Positions 17,242 through 25,722 of a stretch of 64,000 bases of DNA are shown here, piece by piece (the first letter of the stretch is position 1; each line of letters starts with the position of its first letter). Below the pieces are notes generated by a model. That model worked only from the letters and a program-made list of their open reading frames with translations, was not told the origin of the DNA and did no database searches. The DNA is taken from the NCBI GenBank assembly GCA_963711675.1, contig CAVQFB010000002.1:1-64000 (forward strand). Reading direction: 5' to 3'. Source of the DNA: CAVQFB01 sp963711675. GTDB lineage: Bacteria > Acidobacteriota > Terriglobia > Terriglobales > Acidobacteriaceae. A program made the translations under genes and the position numbers.

Positions 17242-18552
17242 CTAAACTGTGCACGATGCAATTGCCTGTTCGGCGGCCTTCTCGCCGCTCTTGAAACTCT
17301 CGTCCGTCCACAAGTAACCCCAATCTCCGTATCGCCCACAGTAGGCAATCCCCAGATCATCGAGGTAGGCATGAACTGTCTTCAACGCTTCCGCTCTCTC
17401 CAGGTCGAAGATGATATTGGCATAGCGCAACAATTTTGCATCGCGGTGTACTACACGATCCTTGTCGCGCAGCAAGCCCATGCGATGTAGGTCCTTAATA
17501 ACAGGTTCAATCCAGTCTTCGGGCTTGCCGGTCAAGGGCTTGTACTTATCCGAGAAGTAAACTTCTGCCTGAATGCTGCCTGTACCCGCAGGGGCGTTGT
17601 TAGGTGCAAACATATGCGGAAAGCTGAGGCGGGTGAAGCAGATGTCCTCATCGTAGATGTAGGTCAAATGGTGATTCGATAGGTCCTCGCGATCCACCCC
17701 GACGTTTACCAGTACACAAGTAGAGCAAGCTAGCCGGCTCACAGCATCCAGAACGTACTGTGGCGTTCCCTGGATCATGCGAACCAAATCCGGCAGCGGC
17801 ACTGAAGAAACCAGCACATCGTAGTTTCCGACCGTACCGTTTGAGAAGCGGAGTTCATGTGCCCGCGGATCGATAGAGATTAGTTCATGATTCAGCCGTA
17901 GGCTGCCCAGGGGAACAAATTTCTTCAAGTAAGATACGAATCCGCCCTGTGTCGGATAGCGGAAGTGGGTAATGTAATGAACGGTCGGAGTTGAAGCCGA
18001 AAGGGCCCCCCGCAGCACCTCTTCCAGGCTGGGCCGATAAATGCGTGGCCCCAGCCAATCTGTACTCATGTTCTCGGCGGTGGTGAGGTGATATTTTCTC
18101 GTGTACTGCATGGGGAAGAGTTCGGCAAAAGTCCGGCCAAAACTCGCCAGCAGCCAATCGCCATAGTTGTTGATGGGCCGATCTGGGCGTTTTTCCTCTT
18201 CGACAAAATCGCTGATCACTTTAACGATGACATCCTGCGGCAGGCCATGCAGATGCTGCTGCACGGGATGCTGAGGCCAGTAACCCCGCCAATAGTTGTT
18301 CAGGTTGACCTGCATCGTCTCATACATCTGGGCGACGCTGTCGGCAAACAAGTCCTGCATGCGGGGATCTTTCGTAAACGAAATGTGTGGCCCCAGGTCA
18401 AAGATAAAACCGCTGTCATGGCGGAATGACGCCGTATGACCGCCGTGATAGCCGTTTTTGTCGTACATCGTTGGGGTAATGCCTTCTTGGTGAAGCTTAT
18501 AGGCCGCCCCGAAACCGCCCATTCCGCTTCCCAGGATGACGACATTTGGCAT
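17242..18552 (-). CDS. FAD-dependent amine-oxidase-fold oxidoreductase
   Basis: A 436-residue flavoprotein with an N-terminal Rossmann motif GSGMGGFGAAYKLHQEG and an acidic strand end, then FDLGPHISFTKDPRM, typical of protoporphyrinogen-oxidase/UDP-galactopyranose-mutase-like enzymes. A C-terminal flavin contact appears in YCGRYGDWGYLWTDESFKSG. No signal or membrane segment is present. Such proteins recur in polysaccharide clusters, but their substrate is mostly unknown. It lies between rfbF and the SAF oxidoreductase, which suggests redox change of the CDP-sugar or of a sugar-linked acceptor. Assignment beyond the fold is not supported. Confidence 0.8.
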   Translation of the reverse strand: MPNVVILGSGMGGFGAAYKLHQEGITPTMYDKNGYHGGHTASFRHDSGFIFDLGPHISFTKDPRMQDLFADSVAQMYETMQVNLNNYWRGYWPQHPVQQHLHGLPQDVIVKVISDFVEEEKRPDRPINNYGDWLLASFGRTFAELFPMQYTRKYHLTTAENMSTDWLGPRIYRPSLEEVLRGALSASTPTVHYITHFRYPTQGGFVSYLKKFVPLGSLRLNHELISIDPRAHELRFSNGTVGNYDVLVSSVPLPDLVRMIQGTPQYVLDAVSRLACSTCVLVNVGVDREDLSNHHLTYIYDEDICFTRLSFPHMFAPNNAPAGTGSIQAEVYFSDKYKPLTGKPEDWIEPVIKDLHRMGLLRDKDRVVHRDAKLLRYANIIFDLERAEALKTVHAYLDDLGIAYCGRYGDWGYLWTDESFKSGEKAAEQAIASCTV

Positions 18553-18619
18553 GAAGAACAGCTCCTTCTTTCCTAATTATTGGTGCACTTGCCTGCGAAC
18601 CGGTTGCTCATACGAATGC

Positions 18620-19954
18620 TCAACCCACAATCACTGGCGCAAGCTGCCGGCTCTGCGGCTGAAATGCGGTGCTTTCCAGAGGCCAGCGCGCATTCTGATC
18701 CCGCCAGAGCGTCTCCACCAGCCGCCCACGCGGGGAGTCAACGTCAGCAAATGAGATCACAGCATCCTTGGAAATATCTCGCCGCAAAACACATCCTTCC
18801 GACAAGGCAATGGGCAAGGCGTCCTCCGCTCGGGCTGCAGCGCGATTGTCGATAAGTCCATAGGTGCAAAAGCCTCCTACGCCGTCAAGACGCTCCCCGG
18901 CTTTCAAATCGCGCTTGGCGATGGTAAGCACTTCGCAGACCGGGCCGGCCAGCGGGGCAACCGTCGCATCGTGGTGGATTACGGCCCGACCGATCGTAGA
19001 CGGGATCTGAATGTGCGGCAGGTGAAACGGTGTGTAAAACACGAAAAATGGTCCATCACCGAGTCTGTAGTAAGAGAGTTGCGCCGTCTTCAGTGGCGAG
19101 TCTTCATGAACAATGACGAAGGCTCCGGTGAGAGGGGCGGCGCCCACGGTGTAATCAACCAGACCGGTGCTGAGCAACTGTTCGGCAGGCAGCAGATTGG
19201 CAATCTCCCGGACATACTTGCAGGCCGGCCCATACATGCCGCGACGTCCCACATGAAAACCAGTGGCGTTGGCAACAACCGTAGTCTCCATGGACAGCTT
19301 CGTGGAATCCGCAAAAGAAGTGACCTTGCGCACATCCTGATCGTATTTCTCAGCCCACCCTCGCTGCGTTTCCGGCGTGCGATAGTGGTCAACCATACCC
19401 TTGATGTTGCCCGCGCCTACGGGACGAAGTCCCAGCGAGCGGAGATAACGCAGCAAAGTCATCGCGACTCCGGGTTCGTCCCCGTCCGTGTGCGTGACCA
19501 CCACGCCGGCTGCATCCGCCTTTGCTTTAAGAATCGGCCCAAGCAAAGAGTCCAGCTCCGCATTGACCAACACTACGTGTTTTCCGTGTTCAAAAGACTG
19601 CAGTACGACATGGGCTGCGGCCTCAACTGTGCCCGTCACTTCCACAACAATGTCGACCGCATCGCAGGTGGTCACAACAGACGGATCATCCGTCAACACC
19701 GGCACTCCCTGGTCGATTAACGCTTCAGCTTGACGCGCCGAGTCCGCATGCCGCCATTCCTTGAATCCCGCCTCCCGGAAAGCCCGTTCGCCGTGCGCTG
19801 GCGTGCGGTTCGAGATGGCTACAAGCCGCATGCCTGCGACCGGGGTTCCCAGTTGCAAGGCGATGGCTCGGCCCGTCGCGCCCGCCCCGATAATGCCAAC
19901 CCGGATCGGCTTGCCTGCTTCTTCGCGCTGCAGAAGAGCAGTATCTACGTTCAT
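18620..19954 (-). CDS. Homoserine-dehydrogenase-like NAD(P) oxidoreductase with SAF domain
   Basis: The start at 19954 (MNVDTALLQREE) is preferred to the upstream ATG because AAAGGAGAG lies just before it. The ~444-residue product has an N-terminal Rossmann site (VGIIGAGATGRAIALQL), a middle catalytic region with GDEPGVAMTLLRYLRSLGL, and a C-terminal SAF-type domain (VLTIAKRDLKAGERLDGVGG). This architecture occurs next to CDP-glucose dehydratase genes in many EPS and LPS loci; the reaction has not been settled in my knowledge. It overlaps the epimerase gene by 4 bases, so the two products probably act on the same intermediate. Confidence 0.8.
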   Translation of the reverse strand: MNVDTALLQREEAGKPIRVGIIGAGATGRAIALQLGTPVAGMRLVAISNRTPAHGERAFREAGFKEWRHADSARQAEALIDQGVPVLTDDPSVVTTCDAVDIVVEVTGTVEAAAHVVLQSFEHGKHVVLVNAELDSLLGPILKAKADAAGVVVTHTDGDEPGVAMTLLRYLRSLGLRPVGAGNIKGMVDHYRTPETQRGWAEKYDQDVRKVTSFADSTKLSMETTVVANATGFHVGRRGMYGPACKYVREIANLLPAEQLLSTGLVDYTVGAAPLTGAFVIVHEDSPLKTAQLSYYRLGDGPFFVFYTPFHLPHIQIPSTIGRAVIHHDATVAPLAGPVCEVLTIAKRDLKAGERLDGVGGFCTYGLIDNRAAARAEDALPIALSEGCVLRRDISKDAVISFADVDSPRGRLVETLWRDQNARWPLESTAFQPQSRQLAPVIVG

Positions 19955-20529
19955 AGAGATCTCTCCTTTAAGAAGCTGTTTCCGGTCGGCATGGAACTGT
20001 GGGCCTGGCTCAGAGGCCAGTTGCGATCTTGTTCGGAGATAGAGGTCACGGGCAGCGGCCACCGAATGCCGAACGCCGGATCGTCAAATCGTATGCCCCG
20101 CACTGCCTCCGGAGCATAAAAGGCGGAGGTCAGGTACAAGACCTCGGAATGCTCCTCGATGCTCTGGAAACCGTGAGCGCATTGCTCAGGAACGTACAGC
20201 ATACGGCCGTTCTCGGCGGTGAGTTCCACACTGCACCATTCGCCATACGAGCGTGAATCCGGCTGCAGGTCGAGCGCCACGTCGAAGACCGCGCCTCGAG
20301 TGCAGCGAACCAGCTTCGCCTCAAGGGCAGGTGCTACTTGAAGGTGCATGCCTCGAACGGTGCCCTTGCGGACGCTGAACTGCATGTTTGCCTGCACCGG
20401 CAGGAAATTTATGCCTTGCTGCTCGAATTCCCGCGTGCACCACGCCCGTTGGAAGTGGCCGCGATCATCGCGATGGGGGCTGGGATCAATGATCCAAGCG
20501 CCGCCAACTGAAGCCTTTGTGAAATGCAT
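19951..20529 (-). CDS. dTDP-4-dehydrorhamnose 3,5-epimerase-like (RmlC family)
   Basis: A 192-residue cupin of the RmlC family. The motifs HRDDRGHFQRAW, RKGTVRGMHLQ, RGAVFDVALDL and PEQCAHGFQS are the family's active-site strands (His base in RGMH). The ATG at 20529 is chosen over an upstream TTG at 20538 because AGAGGA is nine bases from the ATG but adjacent to the TTG. With CDP-sugar genes just downstream it may epimerise a CDP-4-keto-6-deoxy sugar rather than the dTDP form; no rmlA, rmlB or rmlD is in the window. Confidence 0.88.
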   Translation of the reverse strand: MHFTKASVGGAWIIDPSPHRDDRGHFQRAWCTREFEQQGINFLPVQANMQFSVRKGTVRGMHLQVAPALEAKLVRCTRGAVFDVALDLQPDSRSYGEWCSVELTAENGRMLYVPEQCAHGFQSIEEHSEVLYLTSAFYAPEAVRGIRFDDPAFGIRWPLPVTSISEQDRNWPLSQAHSSMPTGNSFLKERSL

Positions 20530-21031
20530 TCCGCTCAATCCTCTGTGCTGTGCGCGCCTTGTTCCGGGCGAATTGCGCGCTGGGGTTTCTCATTAACCAG
20601 ACGGGCCCGCTTGAATACTCGCCCCCCACAAGAGCTCGATGATCCGCTTGGGATTGACCAGCGGCTCAACAGCTCCAGCGATCCGGCATTACCCTCGATA
20701 TTTTCAATCTGTGAACGCTGGTCGCACAAGTTGCACGCCTAGTTCCGCCAGACCCCAACGCAAACCATTGCAAATACAAGCGTTACGGTCTTGACTGAGA
20801 TGCTCCGGTTGCAAAAGTGCAAACGTCTGCACACTCCGGTAAGGCTAGTTCCAGAGTTCCTGAAGACTTGACAGACCAAAGCGGGGGAAATCAGAGAAAG
20901 GATATAACCCAGCGCGTCTTTCACCAATCCCCACGGCCTTACTTCGGTCACCGTGGTAACTTCCAGCGTTTCTAGTGCTGGCCGCGAAAGGCAATGCGAA
21001 CGAGCCTCTTGCGGCCAGAAGTGAAAGTGAG
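20530..21031. other. Intergenic region, possible internal promoter for the CDP-sugar genes
   Basis: Five hundred bases without a supported gene. It separates the PQQ/Ig surface protein from the CDP-sugar block and holds the imperfect hairpin at 20978-21018. A long frame on the minus strand here is in a different register from the surface protein and is not coding-like. Confidence 0.5.
20978..21018 (-). terminator. Stem-loop downstream of the PQQ/Ig surface protein
   Basis: CTGGCCGC and GCGGCCAG are exact inverted arms around an inner AAAGGC/GCCTCTT partial stem. It lies 14 bases past the stop at 21032 on the minus strand. No T-run follows, so terminator function is weakly supported. Confidence 0.4.
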
Positions 21032-24000
21032 TTATTGCACGGTTAGAGTGAACGTAGTGGCTTGAGAGGTCACTGAATTTGACGTACCTTGCACGGTGAT
21101 GATGTAGGTGCCGGACGGAGTGCCTCCGGTCGTACCTCCACCGCCACCCCCCGTGGACGAACTGCCACCGCCGCAAGCGGCGAGCAATAGCAGGCCTGAA
21201 GCCATCAGGAGCATAAGCAGCAGGCTCAGCGCCTTCCTGCGACGCGACGTGAAACTGGCTCCCAGCAAGGTTATGCCACCCAAGGGCAGCAACATCGCAT
21301 AGAAAACACTGCTCGATTGCCTCAGGGATGCATGGGCTGCGGTCGTGTTCACAGTCAACTGCGCGTTCACTGCCGCACCGTTCACACTGTAATGAGTTGA
21401 GGAGCAGCTCGGCGCCGGGGTTGCGCTGGTGGCGACGGTGCATGTGAGAGTTACAGTGCCTGCGAAACCGCCCGACGGCGTGATGGTAGTAGTGAATGAG
21501 GCCGCACTGCCCGCCGTCACCGTCATCGAGGACGGGGTGGGTGATGACAGCGAGAAACTTGCGGCTGCCTGCACCGTCAGCGCCACCTGCGCAGGATGGG
21601 CTAAGGATCCAGATGTTCCCGTGACAGTAGCGGTATAGTTTCCGGCCGGCGTGGAAGAACCTGCGGCAATCGTCAGCGTCGACGTCTGCGAACCCGTAAC
21701 TGAAGCCGGACTCGGAGTGCACGTCGGCAGTGGGGTTCCACTTCCGGTGACCGCGCAGGTGAGGCTGATTGTGCCGTTAAAGCCATTCAGCGAGCTTATC
21801 GTTACCGTCGAATTAGTTGCGGCTCCGGCTGAAACGGTTACGGGTGACGCGGCGGAAATCGTGAAATCGGCAGTCGTTCCGCCCTGGACCGTCACGCTAA
21901 CGGAAGTGCTGTGGCTGAGCGATCCTGAGGCTCCATTAATGGTCAGGCTGTCGGTACCGGCAGAGGTCCCGGCGGCTGCACTCACGGTGAGTGTACTGGT
22001 GGCGGAATTGGATCCCGGGACGACCGAAGGCGGGTTGAACGAACAGCTTATACCTGCCGGAGGATTGGAACATGTCAGGGTAACCGAGCCGCTGAACGAA
22101 TTAAGCCCGTTTACCGGGATGCTGTAGTTGACCGAACCTCCGGTGGTCACGTTGGCACTGTTGGGAGACGCACTCAGGCTGAAGTCCGGCGTTCCGCTGT
22201 TCTGGGCCTGGAAGGTAACCATCTGCATTACCCAGTTCCCACTGTTGGATAAGACGGCGGTAGCGTCGTAGGTATCCACGATGTTGACCACGCGGTCCTC
22301 GACCAGATCCTTGCCCGACGAGACCAGCCGAGACACGTATGGGTCACCCTCGGTTACGAGTCCGTTTCCAAAGCTTATGGTGTCGGCGGCGAAGATCAAC
22401 TCGTTCGGCGCAGTGGTAGTGGCGGGACCGCTGTCCGCAGTCGCGCTGGAACCCGTAGCAGTGGCATTTTGGTCAAGCGGGCTTACAGTATCCACTCCGG
22501 CATATTCGAAGATCCGGAGTTCGGGGGAATTTGCCACGGTGTTGAACTTTACGGTGACCGAGTTGCCACCGCTGAGAATGTTCTTCGCGTAGTAAATCGC
22601 CTGGGTCAGTCCTCCTCCCCTGGTCGGGCCGGCCGCTAATGTGTAGGTATTCCCCAGAGCATCGGTCACGGACTGCACGGTTGAACTAGTATCTGCCCAC
22701 CCCACTACGACGACGTTCAGGTCTCCGGTGGTTTGCAACGACGGGAAGGAAACGGCAATTTGTGATGCCCCAGACGAATTCGTAGTCGCATCCTGTACAA
22801 AGTAAATCCCTGCCGTTGCCGGCGGGTTGAGGCCATACGCGACCACCTGACCAGAAAAAGTCGGCATGTAAACTTTGCCGTTTGCGACTGTGGGTGGGTT
22901 GAACTTGGCAAAATTACCTAACCGGTCACGGTTCGAATCCAATTCGCTGTTCCAAAGGTCGTGGGTGAGGTTGGATGCATCCAGGGCATGCAACACTCCA
23001 ATAACTCCTGGAATATTGCCTTGTAACTGCGCGATGGGAGCCCAGAGGATTCCCGTACCCGACTGGCTTCCGTTGGCCGAAATTGACATCGGGGAGGTAT
23101 CGACCTCTCCCAAGGGACTTGAGATCGTGCCTTCCGATATAGGACTCGTTTGGAATGCAGGGGCTGTGGTAGAGCCGTTGAACAGGTAAGCGTTTGGCAG
23201 GCCGCCCGACACCCACAAATATACCCATGGGCCGCCCGGACCATGCCAGAAGGTGGGTGTGCCAAAGATCCAGTTATAAGTAACCTGGAAGTTCTGCAGA
23301 TTGCTATCGATGGCGGGATTGAATTTTCCCATGTTGTTGCCATCGATCAAGCGCAACAATCCGTCCTTGCCGCCGCCCACAAGCAAGGTCGTTCCTGGGA
23401 TCATCAGCGGGCCGCCTGACCCCAGATCGATATTGTTTGAACCAAGGTAGCCGGCGTTATGAGGAGTGAACCAGTCCTGCAGTGTGAGTTGGGACGCGCT
23501 GAGTTTGAGGGCGCTGACACCGAAATTAGCTGAGTTGTCAAAGGGGCCGTTTCCCGTCATCAAGTATATGTTGCTGCTGTCGGCGACTGGCCCGCCCGCT
23601 GCAAAGATACCGCCCCCACCGGTTTCACCGCTGGGGTCGAAGGGCTGATTGCTGGGAGTGGTGACGAAGTAAGATAGCTGCTGAAGCGTGGAAGCGTCGT
23701 AAGCCGCTACCCAGCCGTGCCAAACATTGAAGTCACCGGCAGACCCGAACATGACATAGACAGTTCCATTCAGTAAAAGCAAGCTAGGTCTCTGTAGCTG
23801 GTTGAGTTGGACAAACTGAACTGGAGTATTGCTGGGGAATGTGACTTCGACCGGTCCCGCAAATTTGTCGTCTCCCGTGAGGATATCCAGTGCGTGCAGG
23901 AAGAAGTGCCAAGTGTTGTTGCTCACATCTTTTGTTTTGGCGACGACGTAGAGAGTGTTGGTCGTCGGATCGATGACCGGCGTACCTGTGATACCTACCT

Positions 24001-24445
24001 CGGTCCCGACGTCACCCCAATATTGACCCACTGGGCATCCGTCCTGTGGCATCGGGTTAACGTGGCAAACATCCTGCGAGGGCACCGGCGTACCCAGGTT
24101 GACCCGCCAGAGGGGAGTGGTGGAGAGAGGGTCGTCGGCGTCGAAGGCATAGACGCTGTTATTTTCGGTCGCAACGTAGATCACATTGCGCGTCCGGCCA
24201 CCAATATTGAGATTGGCGACGTATAACGGCTGCGCGTAGACATTTTGATCCACTGTGCGAAAGAAAAGCTTGCCGAAATTGGCGACGTTCACGTTGGAGG
24301 TGTTCAGGATCGTTTCGTTGAGGTTCTGGCCGGTACGACCATTGTCGTTGTGCTGGGTGAGTACTGATACTTGGGCCCCGACGTACATGGAACACTGCAA
24401 GACCGTTATCAGACCCAGAAGATGCAAAACTCTTACAGCTTTCAT
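21032..24445 (-). CDS. Large secreted PQQ-propeller/Ig surface protein with nested TM/lipobox module
   Basis: The start is set at 24445 (MKAVRVLHLL; GGGAG upstream), giving about 1137 residues. A Sec signal is followed by a ~520-residue beta-propeller with PQQ-like blades (VIYVATENNSVYAFDADDP, GVIGVLHALDASN, GKVYMPTFSGQVVAYG). Then comes one ~200-residue module (GDLNVVVVGWADTSSTVQSV... WVMQMVTFQ) shared with two other window proteins. Three Ig-like repeats follow. The last is split by an inserted hydrophobic helix (MLLPLGGITLLGASF), SRRRK, a second helix and LLAAC-GGGSS lipobox, after which the Ig strands resume (YIITVQGTSNSV) to the end. It sits in the EPS run 41 bases after the GT4 gene. 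A cell-surface matrix or anchoring role is inferred. Confidence 0.85.
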   Translation of the reverse strand: MKAVRVLHLLGLITVLQCSMYVGAQVSVLTQHNDNGRTGQNLNETILNTSNVNVANFGKLFFRTVDQNVYAQPLYVANLNIGGRTRNVIYVATENNSVYAFDADDPLSTTPLWRVNLGTPVPSQDVCHVNPMPQDGCPVGQYWGDVGTEVGITGTPVIDPTTNTLYVVAKTKDVSNNTWHFFLHALDILTGDDKFAGPVEVTFPSNTPVQFVQLNQLQRPSLLLLNGTVYVMFGSAGDFNVWHGWVAAYDASTLQQLSYFVTTPSNQPFDPSGETGGGGIFAAGGPVADSSNIYLMTGNGPFDNSANFGVSALKLSASQLTLQDWFTPHNAGYLGSNNIDLGSGGPLMIPGTTLLVGGGKDGLLRLIDGNNMGKFNPAIDSNLQNFQVTYNWIFGTPTFWHGPGGPWVYLWVSGGLPNAYLFNGSTTAPAFQTSPISEGTISSPLGEVDTSPMSISANGSQSGTGILWAPIAQLQGNIPGVIGVLHALDASNLTHDLWNSELDSNRDRLGNFAKFNPPTVANGKVYMPTFSGQVVAYGLNPPATAGIYFVQDATTNSSGASQIAVSFPSLQTTGDLNVVVVGWADTSSTVQSVTDALGNTYTLAAGPTRGGGLTQAIYYAKNILSGGNSVTVKFNTVANSPELRIFEYAGVDTVSPLDQNATATGSSATADSGPATTTAPNELIFAADTISFGNGLVTEGDPYVSRLVSSGKDLVEDRVVNIVDTYDATAVLSNSGNWVMQMVTFQAQNSGTPDFSLSASPNSANVTTGGSVNYSIPVNGLNSFSGSVTLTCSNPPAGISCSFNPPSVVPGSNSATSTLTVSAAAGTSAGTDSLTINGASGSLSHSTSVSVTVQGGTTADFTISAASPVTVSAGAATNSTVTISSLNGFNGTISLTCAVTGSGTPLPTCTPSPASVTGSQTSTLTIAAGSSTPAGNYTATVTGTSGSLAHPAQVALTVQAAASFSLSSPTPSSMTVTAGSAASFTTTITPSGGFAGTVTLTCTVATSATPAPSCSSTHYSVNGAAVNAQLTVNTTAAHASLRQSSSVFYAMLLPLGGITLLGASFTSRRRKALSLLLMLLMASGLLLLAACGGGSSSTGGGGGGTTGGTPSGTYIITVQGTSNSVTSQATTFTLTVQ

Positions 24446-24486
24446 TTTAGGGTCTCCCTGATTTTGACGATGCATGATGGTATGGA

Positions 24487-25722
24487 TTAGACAAGTGACA
24501 CAGAAACTGTCGATGAAGACGGGGAATCCTCTGCGGGTGCGACATCCGGGATAGACATGTTGAAATGGGCCGCAATCGGGTACGCAATCTTATGCACGAG
24601 GGTATCCCAATCGTACTGGCGCGCTACGGCCTGTCGCTGCGCGCGTCGTTCGGGCGAATTCTCTTGGGCGGACAGACTCTGCTTAATGGCGCGCGACCAC
24701 TGTTCACCGGTGTCTGCGATCGCCACGACCGGGCTGAATTCCTCGACGGAATACATCCGGGACGAGATCACCGGCTGACCCGTGGCGAGATATTCGTGTA
24801 ATTTCAACGGGTACACATACTTCGTGTAGTCGTCCAGGCGGTAGGGCATAATGCAGCTGTCAAGATGCTGCGCGTAACCACCCAACTCTTCAGTCGGCTT
24901 CCCACCCAGGAAATAGACGTTGGGCCGGCGCGACATCTGGTCAATCGCTTCCTGCATTTGGGGGTGGGGACGCTTCGGTCCTACAAAGACGAACGACCAT
25001 TCCGGGTGGCGTGCGCTCAGTTCAAGCAACAGAGGCCAGTCGAGCACCGCTTTCAGGTACCCCACGTATCCGATGCGGGGATGAGGGATGGAGCGGAGAT
25101 CTTCGGGTTCCGGGGTGGGAGTGGCGTACAGACTGTAGTCGACCCCCATGGGCACGAATTCTGTATGCGGGTTGAATGTGCCCCTTTTCTCCATCAGGGC
25201 CGGTGAAGTCAGAATGACTTGATTCACGGATTCGAGAAGATTGCGTTCTGCGGGGGCGACTGCGACCTCAGTCGAAGTGAAAGAATATTCGTCGTTCACG
25301 TGATAAACGCTGAAGTCATGGGGCATCTGCCCGAGAGCATCGGCAAATTCAGGCCGCCACACGTAGAGCACTATTTTGGTGCATCCCTGTGAGCGCAGCA
25401 CATGGCGCGCGCGTTTGAGGCGCTGCCGCAAGGTGAAATTTGCCGCCCAGGCGGGCCGGCCAAGAAGCGGGAGCCAGTACTGTGGCTGGTAAACATGCAG
25501 CGAAGAGCGTCTGGCCGATGCGTCCGTGGACTCCTTATTGCCCGATCGCAGAGCGGAAACGCACTCCCGCCAATCCGGCTGATACATCCACACGACGTGG
25601 AAGTACTTCGCCAGGCGGTCCATCACATAGTGCCGGTCCATCCAGCGTGGACCCCATTGGTCGGGCGCCAGAGAAATGATTCCGACCTTATCCAACAGTG
25701 GTTGTTGAAGTCTCGTATTCAT
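24487..25722 (-). CDS. GT4-type glycosyltransferase
   Basis: A 411-residue GT-B enzyme. The C-terminal half shows the donor-side strands IGYVGYLKAVLDWPLL, FVFVGPKRP, VYFLGGKPTEELGGYAQ and LKLHEYLATGQPVISS, as in the glycosyltransferase group 1 family. Its N-terminal half (WGPRWMDRHYVMDRLAKYF) is typical of EPS glycosyltransferases that act early in the cytoplasm. The start overlaps the end of the Wzx gene by 35 bases. Sugar and linkage are unknown. Confidence 0.85.
   Translation of the reverse strand: MNTRLQQPLLDKVGIISLAPDQWGPRWMDRHYVMDRLAKYFHVVWMYQPDWRECVSALRSGNKESTDASARRSSLHVYQPQYWLPLLGRPAWAANFTLRQRLKRARHVLRSQGCTKIVLYVWRPEFADALGQMPHDFSVYHVNDEYSFTSTEVAVAPAERNLLESVNQVILTSPALMEKRGTFNPHTEFVPMGVDYSLYATPTPEPEDLRSIPHPRIGYVGYLKAVLDWPLLLELSARHPEWSFVFVGPKRPHPQMQEAIDQMSRRPNVYFLGGKPTEELGGYAQHLDSCIMPYRLDDYTKYVYPLKLHEYLATGQPVISSRMYSVEEFSPVVAIADTGEQWSRAIKQSLSAQENSPERRAQRQAVARQYDWDTLVHKIAYPIAAHFNMSIPDVAPAEDSPSSSTVSVSLV

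Noticed and set aside
20739..21722. A 327-codon minus-strand open frame
   Set aside because: It runs out of register across the C-terminal Ig region of the surface protein at 21032-24445, which has full repeat structure in its own frame.
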